From assembly GCF_025602895.1 (NCBI RefSeq), contig NW_026516402.1:1-57491 (forward strand): a stretch of 57,491 bases of DNA. The letters are read 5' to 3'. The stretch comes from Polychytrium aggregatum (taxonomy: Eukaryota > Chytridiomycota > Chytridiomycetes > Polychytriales). The translations under genes and the position numbers were made by a program. Shown in pieces: positions 1 through 10,332 of the stretch. The notes below the pieces were generated by a model. That model was not told the DNA's origin. It made no database searches and was given only the letters and a program-made list of their open reading frames with translations. Each line of letters starts with the position of its first letter. Positions within the stretch are counted from its first letter, which is position 1.

Positions 1-117
1 TGCTACCGTGACGGCAAGGGTGCCACCAAGAACATCGGCACTGCCCGATACTGGTATCAAAAGGCAGCTGCACAGGGCAACACTTTTGCACAAACCAGTC
101 TCGATCGACTCGGATAG
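1..117 (+). CDS. Sel1-repeat protein, 3' end only
   Basis: The window opens inside a reading frame that ends at TAG 115-117. The 38 visible residues start CYRDGKGATKNIGTARYWYQ and end in DRLG. They fit the end of a Sel1-like (TPR-related) repeat: a G-x-G turn, then the Y-W-Y-x-K-A-A-x-Q-G-N helix typical of the family. Sel1 repeats form alpha-solenoid scaffolds that bind other proteins. It is the same family as the three fuller paralogues at 772-2262, 51178-52668 and 53049-54629 but is not an obvious near-identical copy of them. The upstream part lies outside the window, so gene length, start and function cannot be given. Confidence 0.75.
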   Translation, partial: CYRDGKGATKNIGTARYWYQKAAAQGNTFAQTSLDRLG

Positions 118-771
118 ACCCTGTATTTTCCATTTTCCATCAGCTCGAGTCTGTTGAGATTTCCCAGTGAATACCGATCTCCTCGTGGCAGTCATGAGGC
201 GTCTTCCCACACTCGGGATCGGTTTGGATATCTGCTGTTTATGATAGTTGTATGGATTTAAGACAGCCAGCCATCAGTTCCGTATTTTGCCCAGCAGTGG
301 GTGAACAAGCATGCCCATGCACCCCTGTTGTGGCTCTCGTCAACTCTTCAGTTCATACGGCGAGCCATTCGGGGGGGGGGCGTACTGCTTTTGAGAGGGT
401 GTAGAGGGACAAGCATGTCTCCAGGTCCCGCTCGGGGATTCGTTCGGCTGGGTCATGGGAAGCCAAAGTACGGGACATTCTCAAAATATCTGATTGCGGA
501 TTTTGTCGTTGTCGGATCATTCGATGTCTCCACGGGTCCGTCAGCGTAAGGTTGTGATGGGACACCACGGGCTTGTGGAGTGAAGGTATTGAATATAAAA
601 CATAACATCACTCAGCGATCGTTGCTTCATTGGAACCACGCTCTAAAACACTGTTTGACGTCTCCGTGACTGGGATGGGTGTTGACATCCTGGTTACTTG
701 ACTGTTCTGATTACCTCTGCATTGTTGCAGCTTTTTTGTTTGGATATGATGCACTCATGTGAAATCGGGGA
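118..771. other. Intergenic stretch, no supported gene
   Basis: Between the two Sel1 genes. There is a G run near 370-379 and only short, low-quality open frames. I see no tRNA, no repeat array and no splice-supported exon. Confidence 0.6.
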
Positions 772-2262
772 TCAATGCCACTCGCCGAGCTCCTTGAGTC
801 TCTCGATGGCGTTTTTGTGTCCCTGGTCGGCGGACTTGTGGTACCAGAGGACGGCAGTGTCGATGTCTTCAGGTACCCCTTCGCCATGTTTGTAGCATCT
901 ACCGATAGAATCTTGTCCGTATCGATTTCCCTGCTCGGCCGATCTGCGATACCACTCGAATGCTTTGGCAAAGTCCTTGGTTACTCCGTATCCCCAGTAG
1001 TAGCATACACCAGTCATCCACTGCCCGTACGAATTGCCTTGGTCGGCCGATTTGCTGTACCACTCGAATGCCGTAATTCGGTCCTCCAATACTCCCAGGC
1101 CCCAGTGGAGGTATTTTCCGATCCGCAACTGGCTGTCGCTGTGGCCGTCGTTGGCGAGCTGCTCAAAGACACAAGCTGCCTTCATCCGGTCCTGGGTAGT
1201 GCCGAAACCATGGTGCAGACACAGAGCCATGAAGTGCTTGCAGAGCCAGTCACGATCTGATCCCAACTGGCAAAACTGGAAGAGCTTGCGGGCAACGGGC
1301 GAGGTGGAGTTGGCATCACCGTATGCAGCCAGACTCTCGGACTCTCCGAGCTTGAAACGGTCCGACTTGTTCTCTCGGATGATCCTGACACCCCTTGGCT
1401 CGTCGCGTACGGTTCCTCGGCCAAGGTAGTGCATCCATCCGACCATGTGAGTTGCGATGGGTTTGATGATCGGATCGGTGGACTGGGTGCTGACTTCCTG
1501 CCAGTGGTTGAGCGCATTAACGTCGCTCTGTTCGACATCATGGCCGATGAACGAGAGCCACCCTTGGAGGAACCCGATATGGAGCCGGCCGCCTTCGTTG
1601 GCTTGATCTGCTGCCTTGGAATACCACTCGATCGCGGTGGTGAAGCTCTGATCGACACCTTCACCACTCTCGTAGCATTGACCGAGGGCGACTTGAGCCT
1701 GAGATATTCCGTGATCTGCAAGTCTGCGATACAGTTCCACGGCCTTGGTGAAGTCTTGTTTGACGCCGCGACCGTTGAGATAGCATTCTGCAAGATGGAA
1801 CTGGGCCATGGAATGGCTTGCCTTGGCTGCCCGCTTCAGATGGTGGAAGATTTGCTGATGCTTGGCATTCTCTTCAAGCTCATCGTCATCGTCTGCTTCT
1901 GTGTCGTTCTCAGATTGCAACACCCGAGCAAGGAGATACGAGACCGGTGCGTTTCCTTGGTCTGCTTGAGCAACGAGCCAGGATCGGTCGGCTGCAGCCT
2001 GATCCTCGAAGTGTAGCGAGAGGGCGATCTGGTCGCTCGGTGTGAGACCGATTCGCAGGTGTCCTTCCAGATTGAGTAGCTCCATGCTCTGACACCAGCG
2101 GTGGAAGCGAGGCATCTTGGAGCTCAGGAGGGGTCGGGCTCGTTTGCATACTCTGAGCAGGATCTTGATGGTGTTGTGGTCGAGGGCAAGCTGGAAACCG
2201 TCGTTGCAGCATATGATGGTGAATCTATCTGGGTAGTGTTCATCGATGGCCGGGTGAGCCAT
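772..2262 (-). CDS. Sel1-repeat protein, paralogue copy A (496 aa)
   Basis: Single-exon frame. I chose the Met at 2262 (MAHPAIDEH) because copy B has the same start and copy C diverges just upstream of this point; the frame stays open upstream to 2610, but that looks like 5' leader. Residues 1 to about 150 form a shared N-terminal region I do not recognise (it contains FTIICCNDGFQLALDHN). After it comes a run of Sel1 repeats with the A-x-x-Y-x-x-A-A-x-x-G-x-x-x-A-x-x-x-L-G-x-x-Y pattern, for example GRGVKQDF, GEGVDQSF, GLGVLEDR, GYGVTKDF and GEGVPEDI. The protein is probably a cytosolic alpha-solenoid scaffold; no enzymatic motif is visible. It differs from copies B and C in an acidic insert (DTEADDDDELEEN) and in the KSDRFKLGESES segment, but is nearly identical elsewhere, which suggests gene conversion. 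Confidence 0.85.
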   Translation of the reverse strand: MAHPAIDEHYPDRFTIICCNDGFQLALDHNTIKILLRVCKRARPLLSSKMPRFHRWCQSMELLNLEGHLRIGLTPSDQIALSLHFEDQAAADRSWLVAQADQGNAPVSYLLARVLQSENDTEADDDDELEENAKHQQIFHHLKRAAKASHSMAQFHLAECYLNGRGVKQDFTKAVELYRRLADHGISQAQVALGQCYESGEGVDQSFTTAIEWYSKAADQANEGGRLHIGFLQGWLSFIGHDVEQSDVNALNHWQEVSTQSTDPIIKPIATHMVGWMHYLGRGTVRDEPRGVRIIRENKSDRFKLGESESLAAYGDANSTSPVARKLFQFCQLGSDRDWLCKHFMALCLHHGFGTTQDRMKAACVFEQLANDGHSDSQLRIGKYLHWGLGVLEDRITAFEWYSKSADQGNSYGQWMTGVCYYWGYGVTKDFAKAFEWYRRSAEQGNRYGQDSIGRCYKHGEGVPEDIDTAVLWYHKSADQGHKNAIERLKELGEWH

Positions 2263-2722
2263 GTTGGCTGAATGATGCAACAGACTAGGATGTGAGGAGA
2301 GTGCAGTGATGATGTCCAGGCGAGATGGGTGGAATGGAATGAGAGTGGCACAGTCACGAAACCAGGATCGCATTGGATCCATGGATCGAGTGCCAGTCAA
2401 CCAATGCTTGTCACCCGCATTCCCACACATCCAGCATCTGTCATTACCACCAGCGTTAGATATCGATTGGTTTGGCGGCAACTCACACTCAGACATGCAA
2501 CGCCGTCCTCCATCGACAACTGTCATGATGATCACCATCAGGGCCCACAGATCCAATGCCGAGACAGAGATGGGGTTGGGAATCGAGACAGCGACACAGA
2601 GGAGATACACAGATCTTCCGATGTGCCCAACTGGACTCAGCTGGTCTGGACGTGGTGAGTAGTGAGCGAGTGGTGAGTGAGTGGTTGTCGATGGACGACA
2701 TCATTGCCTTGATGTGCGAACC
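772..2722 (-). repeat. Left arm of a ~1.95-kb inverted repeat (copy A plus 5' flank)
   Basis: The minus-strand sequence from about 2722 down to 772 matches the plus strand from about 50722 to 52668. The match covers the coding region and about 450 bp of 5' flank, including the stretch preceding MAHPAIDEH. Similarity stops just past the stop codon and near the GCACATCAAGGCAATGATGT motif upstream. The two arms face each other across about 48 kb. Confidence 0.75.
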
Positions 2723-3909
2723 AAGCACAAATACAATGCACACAGCCGCATGTCAGCTTTGGGGAAGCTACTGCCCGAATGATCCACAAAGTACTCTGCC
2801 CATATCATATGCATGATCACACCGAGTCCGTATGCTCACCCACAATCAAGACTGCATCAAAACCCGTCGCGCAACCTCCAGAGAAGAACATCAAGGTGTG
2901 CTTGTGTTGGCAGGGAAATACGGATGGCAGGGAAATACTGATGGTAGAGAAACACTGATGGCAGGGAAACCTGATGGCATGGAAATGTGAATGGCCAAAG
3001 AGTTCCGGTGCCTCGAGGCCATCAGACAAGACTCTAACGAGGACCATCAAGACGCTCATCCGACCTACGATGGAGAATGGACTGATCCTCGAGACCCTCG
3101 AGACCCTCGAGATCCTCAGCAAGCGGCAGGCGGTAGCACTGTGGGTCGAGCGAGGATCAAAAGTGGAGAGGTGCTACTGCAGCATGATAGCGAGTTGAGT
3201 ACAGGCACCGCTCTGACCATCCATAGGGAATGTACAGACCCTGCAAGCAGTGCACCAAGGTCGAGGAGATCTTTGCATCGCTGAGCCTCGACCACTCCCC
3301 GAGCTGTGTTGATGGGGATGATTGAATGCAACAGGTGAATGTTTCGTCGAAGATCCGAAACTCGGATATCCCGGTTGGAACAAGAGCAATCACGAAAGCG
3401 TCGGGACAGTCGACAAGCTGCTCGACCTGACGACTGCGACTGGCTGCTGCGATCGGTTACAACGAACGACGTGAGATGCAGATATCCGATCGACAACACC
3501 GAATGTCAAAACATTGTTGAGGACACTTGGAAGAGTGTTCGGGTTACTCGTCATCATCAATGGTGGACGGAAACGTCCGAGACGACAGGAGCAGAGTCAA
3601 GCCGAGCACGATGGAAAGCGACAAGCTTGTACTTGTGTGGCTGATTGACATTTATCATACCTTCACGACTGTGATTTGCAAGCACAGACGAGGTATAGAT
3701 GTCCCTCAGCTTGAATAGAGAAAATTACAAGCAAGCTAAAATAAAACTATCCCCCCCCCAGTTCGAGGTTCGGTGCCACGCCCCATTCCCCATGCCAGTC
3801 ATAATCAATAGCCGAAAAATCACACGTCCCAGGCGGGCTCTCAAAAGTCAACAGGAGGCCATGACCTGAGCCACGGAACAGCAGATGTCCAAAAACAAGA
3901 GCAAAATAA
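2723..3909. other. Intergenic region with two short tandem arrays
   Basis: No supported gene. At 2909-2995 there are about five imperfect copies of a 16-19 bp unit (GATGGCAGGGAAATACT-like). At 3085-3118 a 9-bp unit, CTCGAGACC, is repeated about four times. The open frames here overlap on both strands and carry no domain I recognise. The region ends at the tRNA-Arg(ACG) gene. Confidence 0.55.
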
Positions 3910-3982
3910 CGACCACACCAGGGGTCGAACCTGGAATCTCTTGATTCGTAGTCAAGCGCCTTATCCATTTGGCCATGCGGCC
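3910..3982 (-). tRNA. tRNA-Arg (anticodon ACG)
   Basis: A 73-nt cloverleaf on the minus strand. The acceptor GGCCGCA pairs with TGTGGTC allowing G-U, discriminator G. The anticodon stem TTGA/TCAA holds the loop CTACGAA, giving anticodon ACG. The T arm is CCAGG-TTCGACC-CCTGG. A TTTT run lies a few bases beyond the 3' end, as expected for Pol III termination. No intron. Confidence 0.93.
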
Positions 3983-4710
3983 GATTTCTTGGAAAGGTCG
4001 AAAAAAATTGAGATCATAATGGCAAATTTATCAACCTCAACCGCCATGCCGCTCCATCACCGCCGCATCATACTGCCCAGCGCTAATCTCCACCCTCGAC
4101 ATTTGAATTGCTGTTTATATATATATTGTAATTCTATTCGTGCCACGCTGCGAAACACAATGGCGGCACCTGGTCGTCAAAATGGAGTATTTACTTGGCC
4201 TAGCGCCGAGTCATCCAGGGATAGCGGTTCCAAGGAGCCTCATATGGTCCGGCTGTTCCATGCTCCAATATTTGCGCCGCAAGTTGTGAGCGAGTCAGAT
4301 CATGCCGATAAATTTCCCAGCAACCACAGCCGGATTTATCCGTAGCTCTGCCGAGCAAATCATGCGCGCTGAAAGTGTGAGACAAGCTTTACCGTCATCG
4401 CTTGTTCCAAAAGAATCTATTTGAACGCCGTATTCGTGTTGGAGGAGTGGTCATTCTCGTTCATAGGACTATTGAAACACGCTGACAAGCCCAATCAGGT
4501 GACGATATCAACAGGCCCTCCGTATTGCCTCGGGCAGTATCGATGGGTACGACGGCCGAGCGACATCACAGCCTTCCAAATAAAAGAAATAATGCGCACG
4601 GACGAGTGAGGAACAGGTGTGATGGAGGACACACACTTAAATGTTGGTATGACATGACAAGACCGACAATCGGAATCAGAGTCAGAATCACAATACGGCG
4701 AGACAAAAAG
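3983..4710. other. Intergenic spacer between tRNA genes
   Basis: AT-richer spacer between tRNA-Arg(ACG) and tRNA-Gly(GCC). I see no exon or repeat here that I can support. Confidence 0.55.
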
Positions 4711-4781
4711 TGCATGGTCCGGGAATCGAACCCGGGTCTGCCGCGTGGCAGGCGGCAATTCTACCACTGGACCAACCATGC
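4711..4781 (-). tRNA. tRNA-Gly (anticodon GCC), copy 1
   Basis: A 71-nt cloverleaf on the minus strand. GCATGGT pairs with ACCATGC, discriminator A. The anticodon loop CTGCCAC gives GCC. The T arm is CCCGG-GTTCGATT-CCCGG. A T5 run follows the 3' end. The gene and about 270 bp of its 5' flank are repeated in inverted orientation at 6306-6587, where the second copy is interrupted by a retrotransposon. Confidence 0.95.
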
Positions 4782-5052
4782 TTGAATGATAAGGTTATTC
4801 CAATATGCTATATGAATACAGTAATGCTTGACGCCGCAAACGCAGCCACCAGCTATTCTTTCGACACCACAACCACTGCCATCAGCATTTCATTCGACAC
4901 CGCAACCACTGAAACCACGGCAACCACTGCTACCACTGCTACCACTGCTACCACTGCTACCACTGCTACCACGGCAATCATTGCAACCACTGCAACCACT
5001 GCAACCACTGCTACCATTGCTACCATTGCAACCACTGCAACCACTGCTATCC
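4782..5052. repeat. Left arm of an inverted duplication flanking tRNA-Gly
   Basis: The flank from TTGAATGATAAGGTTATTCC through a 9-bp-period minisatellite (ACCACTGCT-like, about 4908-5050) reappears reverse-complemented at 6306-6571. The unique 120 bp next to the tRNA are nearly identical in the two arms. The minisatellite parts have drifted to different 9-bp variants. Poly-Thr/Ala and poly-Val open frames here come from the repeat. Confidence 0.8.
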
Positions 5053-6305
5053 ACCAAAGGCCGAAATTTGCGGCATGTTGCCCAATTCAACATGGTCACA
5101 GTGCCAGATGGGTAGCGATCGTTTCAACTTATGGCTCTGGATCCATTTATTCTTCGCATGATAATAATGCATCCCTGTCAACGCTGGCCTCCAAAAACCG
5201 AACTTTGGATAATATAAGGGATTTGCTCTCGACATTCGCGTCTGTATATCAACGACTCACTTGCCTCTGAGTCACTGGTGTTGGCTTTTGGAGGCTCCAA
5301 ATGTGATATCTTATTGTCTTCACCACGGTTGCCATTTCGAAAGATCCGTTTGCAAAGGAGCGACCATGTCAAGTATCTCATGTCCAGTCAAGTACTACAA
5401 GACCTGAGAAATCATATCTTTAGATGTGATTTCGGAATTGAATATCCACCGCAGCTCATTCGAGGCGTGGCCGCTATTCGTTTGAGGTGTCTCTGTTCAA
5501 AGTTATCCCTCAAACAAAGCACCATACGGTCAACAAGATATCGGGACATTGCGGGAGATCTGTTAGGGAAGATTAGGGAGAAACAGCAAGCCTGTATACG
5601 TGAAGAGATATATTATGATGAAGGAACAAGAATATCCTCGAACAAGGAGTAATACTGGTTTGGGGTGAGCATGGGCTTTATAGGAAGATATCCTGTCGTG
5701 GCGCGCGCGGTTCAGGGCGCGCCGGATATGTTCCCGCCAACGTTGGTTCATAACAAGATCGCCCTTGTACGATTGTATGATTGATATGGAGTGCTGACCT
5801 GGGTGATCATACGTGCATGGTTGATATCGATCGGCTCCATCACATCTCGCGTCTGGGGACAGGTAACGGATGATCAAGCGGATGGCCAAGCGGATGGTCA
5901 AGCGGATGGCCAAACGGATGGACAAACGAAGTACATGCGATTTTACACTCTGGATGTCCTTTCCCAGATATTGACCATGTATAATCTTCAATCGAAGTTG
6001 TACAATTTACTACGTGGCTGAAGCGGGCGCGGAAATATGTGTCTGTGTAATGCGCAGTATTCTCGTCGGATTTACGGATCAATGTTCAGCTTCGAAAAAT
6101 GGCAGCTTGTGCCTGCGGCCGAAGAGTGGTCGCAAAGCTGTGTCGGCTCGGCCGCTCCCTGTGGGCAAGTGGAGAAGGCATCCGTGAGCAGAAATGGGGT
6201 GTTTATTTATTCGGTATATACTGATGTCGCATTGTAGACAGAGTTGATCACTTGCGCGGGAGAATGGGTTAAAGTACACAGCGCATTTTGGCTTTGAGCG
6301 GACAG
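5053..6305. other. Spacer of the inverted duplication; 12-bp tandem repeat
   Basis: No supported gene. At 5871-5928 there are about five copies of a 12-bp unit (GGATGGCCAAGC-like). Near 5700 there is a GC-rich patch (GCGCGCGCGG ... GGGCGCGCC). The small open frames have no recognisable domain or splice support. Confidence 0.55.
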
Positions 6306-6571
6306 CAATGAATTGCAGTGGTTGCCGTAGTTGCCGTAGTTGCCGTAGTTGCCGTAGTTGCCGTAGTTGCCGTAGTTGCCGTAGTTGCCGTGGTTGCCGT
6401 GGTTGCCGTGGTTGCCGTGGTAACAGTGGTAGCAATGATTGCCGTGGTTGCGGTGTCGAATGAAATGCTGATGGCAGTGGTTGTGGTGTCGAATGAGTGG
6501 CTCATGGCTGCGTTTGCGGCGTCAAGCATTGCTGTATTCATATAGCATATTGGAATAACCTTATCATCCAA
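6306..6571. repeat. Right arm of the tRNA-Gly inverted duplication
   Basis: Reverse complement of 4782-5052, including a 9-bp-period array (GCCGTAGTT changing to GCCGTGGTT, about 6312-6436). The unique flank ends in ATAACCTTATCATCCAA, directly against the truncated tRNA-Gly start at 6572. Confidence 0.8.
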
Positions 6572-6587
6572 GCATGGTTGGTCCAGT
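6572..6587 (+). repeat. Target-site duplication, left copy (first 16 nt of tRNA-Gly)
   Basis: GCATGGTTGGTCCAGT is the 5' end of tRNA-Gly(GCC) and is repeated exactly at 12048-12063. It is followed by retrotransposon 3'-end sequence instead of the rest of the tRNA. The duplication ends inside the internal A-box promoter. Confidence 0.9.
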
Positions 6588-6831
6588 CAATAGGTGGGTC
6601 TTTATTAAAGACTTTGCCTTAGCGTCCCTTTTGGGCTCTGGCACTGGGTGTTGGCTTTGCCAACCGGGACATTTGGGTCGTCGGTGTACAGCTCTCTATC
6701 CCATGGGGCCTGTTTGCGGAGGGACGGCGATGTCAAGTTTTGCCGAACTCATCCATTCAGTGACAGTTTGGGACTCTAGCTCCGGCTTCCCTGTCCAAGT
6801 GTCTGCTCATGCGTCTGGGAGGGTTTCTTTC

Positions 6832-9800
6832 TCAGGTACTTGTTTGCTGCGATTGGTCAGCCCGAGGGGCCGCTGTCCACGACAGACATTTGGTTGCGAT
6901 GTCATCCAGCACCGCCACGACATCCAGCCAGATCGCTGGTCTGTTGTTCAGTACTCGGCTGCGCTTGGCACGCCATCTTCTCTGTTTTTCAGGATCGGTG
7001 GTGAGTGGTCTTGTTGGCACTCGAGCCAACTTGGGGAGTGCGTCGATTGCAAGGTCGATGTAGGTGATGCCTTCGGGGATCGATGTGGGGTGAACATATT
7101 TCTCGAGTCGGTCCTTGGCTCGGACACATTCTGCTGCATGTTTTCTGTTGACATACACCTTGGGGCCGTTGGGTCCGGTCTTTTTGCACTCCTTGTCGGG
7201 TTTAGGTGGGAAACACCCGACTCGCCACAGGAGCATTCTCCTTGCTTGGGCAACTGTTGCTACTGGCATCCGCGCTGTCAGGATGGGGTCGCCTTCCCAC
7301 TTGTAGGTGCCTGCGATCGACATTACTTTCTCGGGCTTCCGCTCTTTTTCAAAACTGTGAACGATCACCGCCTTCTTGATGGGTGTGCCGGTGCCAGTTC
7401 CAGATTCAAACAGGTCCAGTCTTGTTCTGTCTGGGGAGTCTCGGTGCTGTCTCTCGAGCTCCTTCCATGCGGCGCTTCCGGTCAGCTTGGAGAGTATCTT
7501 CTTGTTTGGGTTTCTTGGGGGCAACTCGGTGATGTACTTGAGCACGTGGGATCCAAGATATCCTGGGTCGTCTTTCCTGTCGAACCACCGTCCGAAGCAC
7601 TTGATCATCAGTATCTGTTTTCTGGTCGCCATGGTGTAGATTCCTGTGGCTGTCATGACAGCCGGACCAGACGCGTTCTGGCGGATGTTGAGTGCCGATC
7701 GCAGTGTGTCCAGCATGCACCCCTGTAGAGTGTTCATTATCGGGCCCTTCATGTTGACGATGGCAAGGCCGTACTCCAGACGGGGCCGGATGAAAGCCTT
7801 GTAGATTTTGACGATCAGTCCAGGGTAGACTGACTTGCTGAAGATGCCGTGTTCCTTGAGCTCTTTGGTTCGGAACTGGGCTTTGTGCTTTAGTTGAGTG
7901 ACGTGGGCCTCTGCGTCGATGCCATCAGGGCCGAACTGCACCCCGAGGTACTTGTAGGTGCTGGTGACGAAGCTAAGAGGTGTTCCCTTGAGTGTGATTG
8001 GGGTCGGGTTTGCTTCCGCGGTAAGCACTTCGCATTTGGTCGGAGAGAAAGCGTAATTGTTTTCGTCTGCGTGTGCTTCGGAGATGTCAACAAGTCTTTG
8101 GAGGTCTTCTTGGTTTTTTGCTACCAACGCCATGTCGTCCGCGTACATGACATTGTTGATGATGAGGTTCCCTATTCTGGGTGATGTGACTGCTCGTAGG
8201 TTCTGTGCGAGGTCATCCATGAAGAGGCTGTAGAGGGTGGGTGAAAGAACCGACCCTTGCAGCAGCCCGATCTCCAGCCAGTACGGCCGGGATTTGGTGC
8301 CGCTCACGAGAACAGCGGTGGTCACGTTGTCGAAGAGCGCGCGTAGGATGCGGATGGTATGCGGGGGGATGTCTCGTTGCTCGAGTTTGTGCCAGAGCCG
8401 ATCCCGGTCAACTGAGTCGTACGCGGCTTTGATGTCCATGAACGCGATCCACGGGGTGTGGCCGTCGTTCTGTAGGAACTTGACGATTGAATCGAGTGCG
8501 AATACCTGGTCCAGGGTTCCCCTGTTGCTGCGGAAGCCTCCTTGGGAGATGTCGATGGGGCCCATCTCCTGGAGGAGTCGGCTATGTAAGATCCTTTCGA
8601 ATACCTTTCGGACAACTTGTAGCAGAGAGATCGGGCGATAGTTCTTGATGTCCTCTTCTTCGCCCTTCTTCTTCCAGATGGGGTGGCTGATGGCGACATT
8701 CCATTCTTGAGGGACGATGCCGGTCCACATGCACCAGTTGAAGAGCTGACGCAGCCAATCCGAGACTTGGTCGGTTACTGGGTGTAGGAGCTCGGCACTG
8801 ATCCCGTCGGACCCAGGGGCCTTGTGTTTCCCCATGCGTCGGATGGCTGTTTTTACTTCTTCTGCTGTGATTTCGCGGCCCAAGAGGCGACTGAATAGTA
8901 TTTCCTGAGGACGCGGTGTATCGTTGGCTTCTTGAACACCGAGACGACTTGAGATGTTCCCAAAGTGGGCCCGGTACTGGTCCATGCTGTCTTGGTCGTT
9001 CGGAAGAATCGACCGGTTGAAGAAGCCGCTTTTGACCTTGTCTCGCTTGCTGATTTCCTTGAGGAGCTCAGAGTCCGATTTGGTGGAGAGAGACTGGGCC
9101 CAGGTGTTGTAGAAGGCGCGTTTCTGTCGTCGTATGAGGTCCTTGAGTTTGTTGTTCATGTTTTCGTAGTCGGCCATGGCCTGCAGTTGGATTCTCGAGC
9201 CTTGTGGCGACCGGTTCACGATTCGATAAGCCGTGTTTCGTCGTTTCTTGATGTCAGCCATTTCCGGTGTCCAAAAGCCGTTGCGGGGAGCCGGGCCATC
9301 CTTCTTTCGCTTCCCAATGACGATTTGTGCCACCGCTGTGACGTGGTTCTTGATGATATTCCACCCAGATTCAACGAGGGCTTCGGCGTCTTCGCGTGCC
9401 ATAGGTCCATCCTCTTGTGGTAGCCGGGTTCCCAGCTGTGTGATCTGCTCTACGACTACTGGGTGGTGGACTCTAAAGGCTTCCGTGTATTGCTGGAGGG
9501 TTTCGGGATCTTCGAGCTTGTTGGTTCGCCACACGAGGATTGGTGGGCGGGCAGGCTCTCTGGCGGCGTTCCATTCAAGTTCCATCGACACCATGCGGTG
9601 GTCTGAGTTACAGGTATCGTTGGAGTGGACCGTCACCGTCTTGGCGTTGTGTCTCAGTGCCGTCGAGACAAAGAAGAGGTCCAGTACTGAGTGTTGTGGT
9701 TTCTTCCCGTTGACGACGTGGGTCCAGTGTTGCCCCGTGGGGTTGGTCGAATCCACGAATTCCAGGAAGCCGCCCGCTACAGCTGTCCGCAGTGGTTGTA

Positions 9801-10332
9801 AACGGTTGGCGGTTTCATGGGTGTCTCTGCTTGTCTGGCCCATGCGGGTGTTGAAGTCGCCCATGATCACAGATGGGATAGGTTTGTTCATTTCTGTGGT
9901 GTTGGTCTTGATGGCCGACAGGGCTTCTCGGAACTTTTGCAGGGCTGCCGCATTGGCTGATAGAGCAGGCTTGAGGTAGAAAGATCCAAAGACGATGCCT
10001 CGGAACTTGAACCAGATGCTCGTGTGATGAGGTCCAACGCGGAAGTTGCTAAAGTCTTCGAGGTTGGTGGTTTTCGGGTTCCGAATGAGGGCGATTCCTC
10101 CGGTGCCTCTTGCGAGGCCGTCGACAGAGACATATGGCTCTCGGGTTTCGAAAACTATGAGGTTCTTGTAAGGTCCGATGGATTGCTGTGGTTTGAGCCA
10201 CGTTTCTTGGACTGTTATAAAGTCGAGGTCTTTTGCTTTTACCATTTCGATAACCTCGTGTATATAGGTTTCAAGTCCGCAGACATTCAGGGTCGCGAAC
10301 CTAATAGTGGGCGTAGGTTGGGGCTGCATCAT
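6832..10332 (-). CDS. LINE ORF2: APE endonuclease and reverse transcriptase (1166 aa)
   Basis: Carries out target-primed reverse transcription. The N-terminal ~230 residues are an exonuclease-endonuclease-phosphatase domain: TLNVCGL, the QETWLK glutamate, GDFNTR, and the terminal SDHRMV histidine motif. The RT domain (about 470-760) shows GSDGISAELLHP, NYRPISLLQVVRKVFERIL, QGGFRSNRGTLDQ, AFMDIKAAYDSVDR, GLLQGSVLSPTLYSLFMDDL and the catalytic YADDMALVA box. A C-terminal region has Cys/His residues spaced C-x8-C ... H-x4-C, a possible zinc-binding segment. I see no RNase H motif. The start ATG overlaps the ORF1 stop (ATGATG), suggesting translation by termination-reinitiation. No frameshift or in-frame stop is present. 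Confidence 0.95.
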   Translation of the reverse strand: MMQPQPTPTIRFATLNVCGLETYIHEVIEMVKAKDLDFITVQETWLKPQQSIGPYKNLIVFETREPYVSVDGLARGTGGIALIRNPKTTNLEDFSNFRVGPHHTSIWFKFRGIVFGSFYLKPALSANAAALQKFREALSAIKTNTTEMNKPIPSVIMGDFNTRMGQTSRDTHETANRLQPLRTAVAGGFLEFVDSTNPTGQHWTHVVNGKKPQHSVLDLFFVSTALRHNAKTVTVHSNDTCNSDHRMVSMELEWNAAREPARPPILVWRTNKLEDPETLQQYTEAFRVHHPVVVEQITQLGTRLPQEDGPMAREDAEALVESGWNIIKNHVTAVAQIVIGKRKKDGPAPRNGFWTPEMADIKKRRNTAYRIVNRSPQGSRIQLQAMADYENMNNKLKDLIRRQKRAFYNTWAQSLSTKSDSELLKEISKRDKVKSGFFNRSILPNDQDSMDQYRAHFGNISSRLGVQEANDTPRPQEILFSRLLGREITAEEVKTAIRRMGKHKAPGSDGISAELLHPVTDQVSDWLRQLFNWCMWTGIVPQEWNVAISHPIWKKKGEEEDIKNYRPISLLQVVRKVFERILHSRLLQEMGPIDISQGGFRSNRGTLDQVFALDSIVKFLQNDGHTPWIAFMDIKAAYDSVDRDRLWHKLEQRDIPPHTIRILRALFDNVTTAVLVSGTKSRPYWLEIGLLQGSVLSPTLYSLFMDDLAQNLRAVTSPRIGNLIINNVMYADDMALVAKNQEDLQRLVDISEAHADENNYAFSPTKCEVLTAEANPTPITLKGTPLSFVTSTYKYLGVQFGPDGIDAEAHVTQLKHKAQFRTKELKEHGIFSKSVYPGLIVKIYKAFIRPRLEYGLAIVNMKGPIMNTLQGCMLDTLRSALNIRQNASGPAVMTATGIYTMATRKQILMIKCFGRWFDRKDDPGYLGSHVLKYITELPPRNPNKKILSKLTGSAAWKELERQHRDSPDRTRLDLFESGTGTGTPIKKAVIVHSFEKERKPEKVMSIAGTYKWEGDPILTARMPVATVAQARRMLLWRVGCFPPKPDKECKKTGPNGPKVYVNRKHAAECVRAKDRLEKYVHPTSIPEGITYIDLAIDALPKLARVPTRPLTTDPEKQRRWRAKRSRVLNNRPAIWLDVVAVLDDIATKCLSWTAAPRADQSQQTST

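Noticed and set aside
4710-5270. Thr-rich secreted-like protein
   Set aside because: It begins inside tRNA-Gly and runs through a 9-bp minisatellite; its inverted copy at 6269-6571 gives the same kind of artefact.
5278-5652. A 124-residue plus-strand gene between the inverted arms
   Set aside because: No recognisable domain, weak start context and no paralogue in the window; the opposite strand is equally open.
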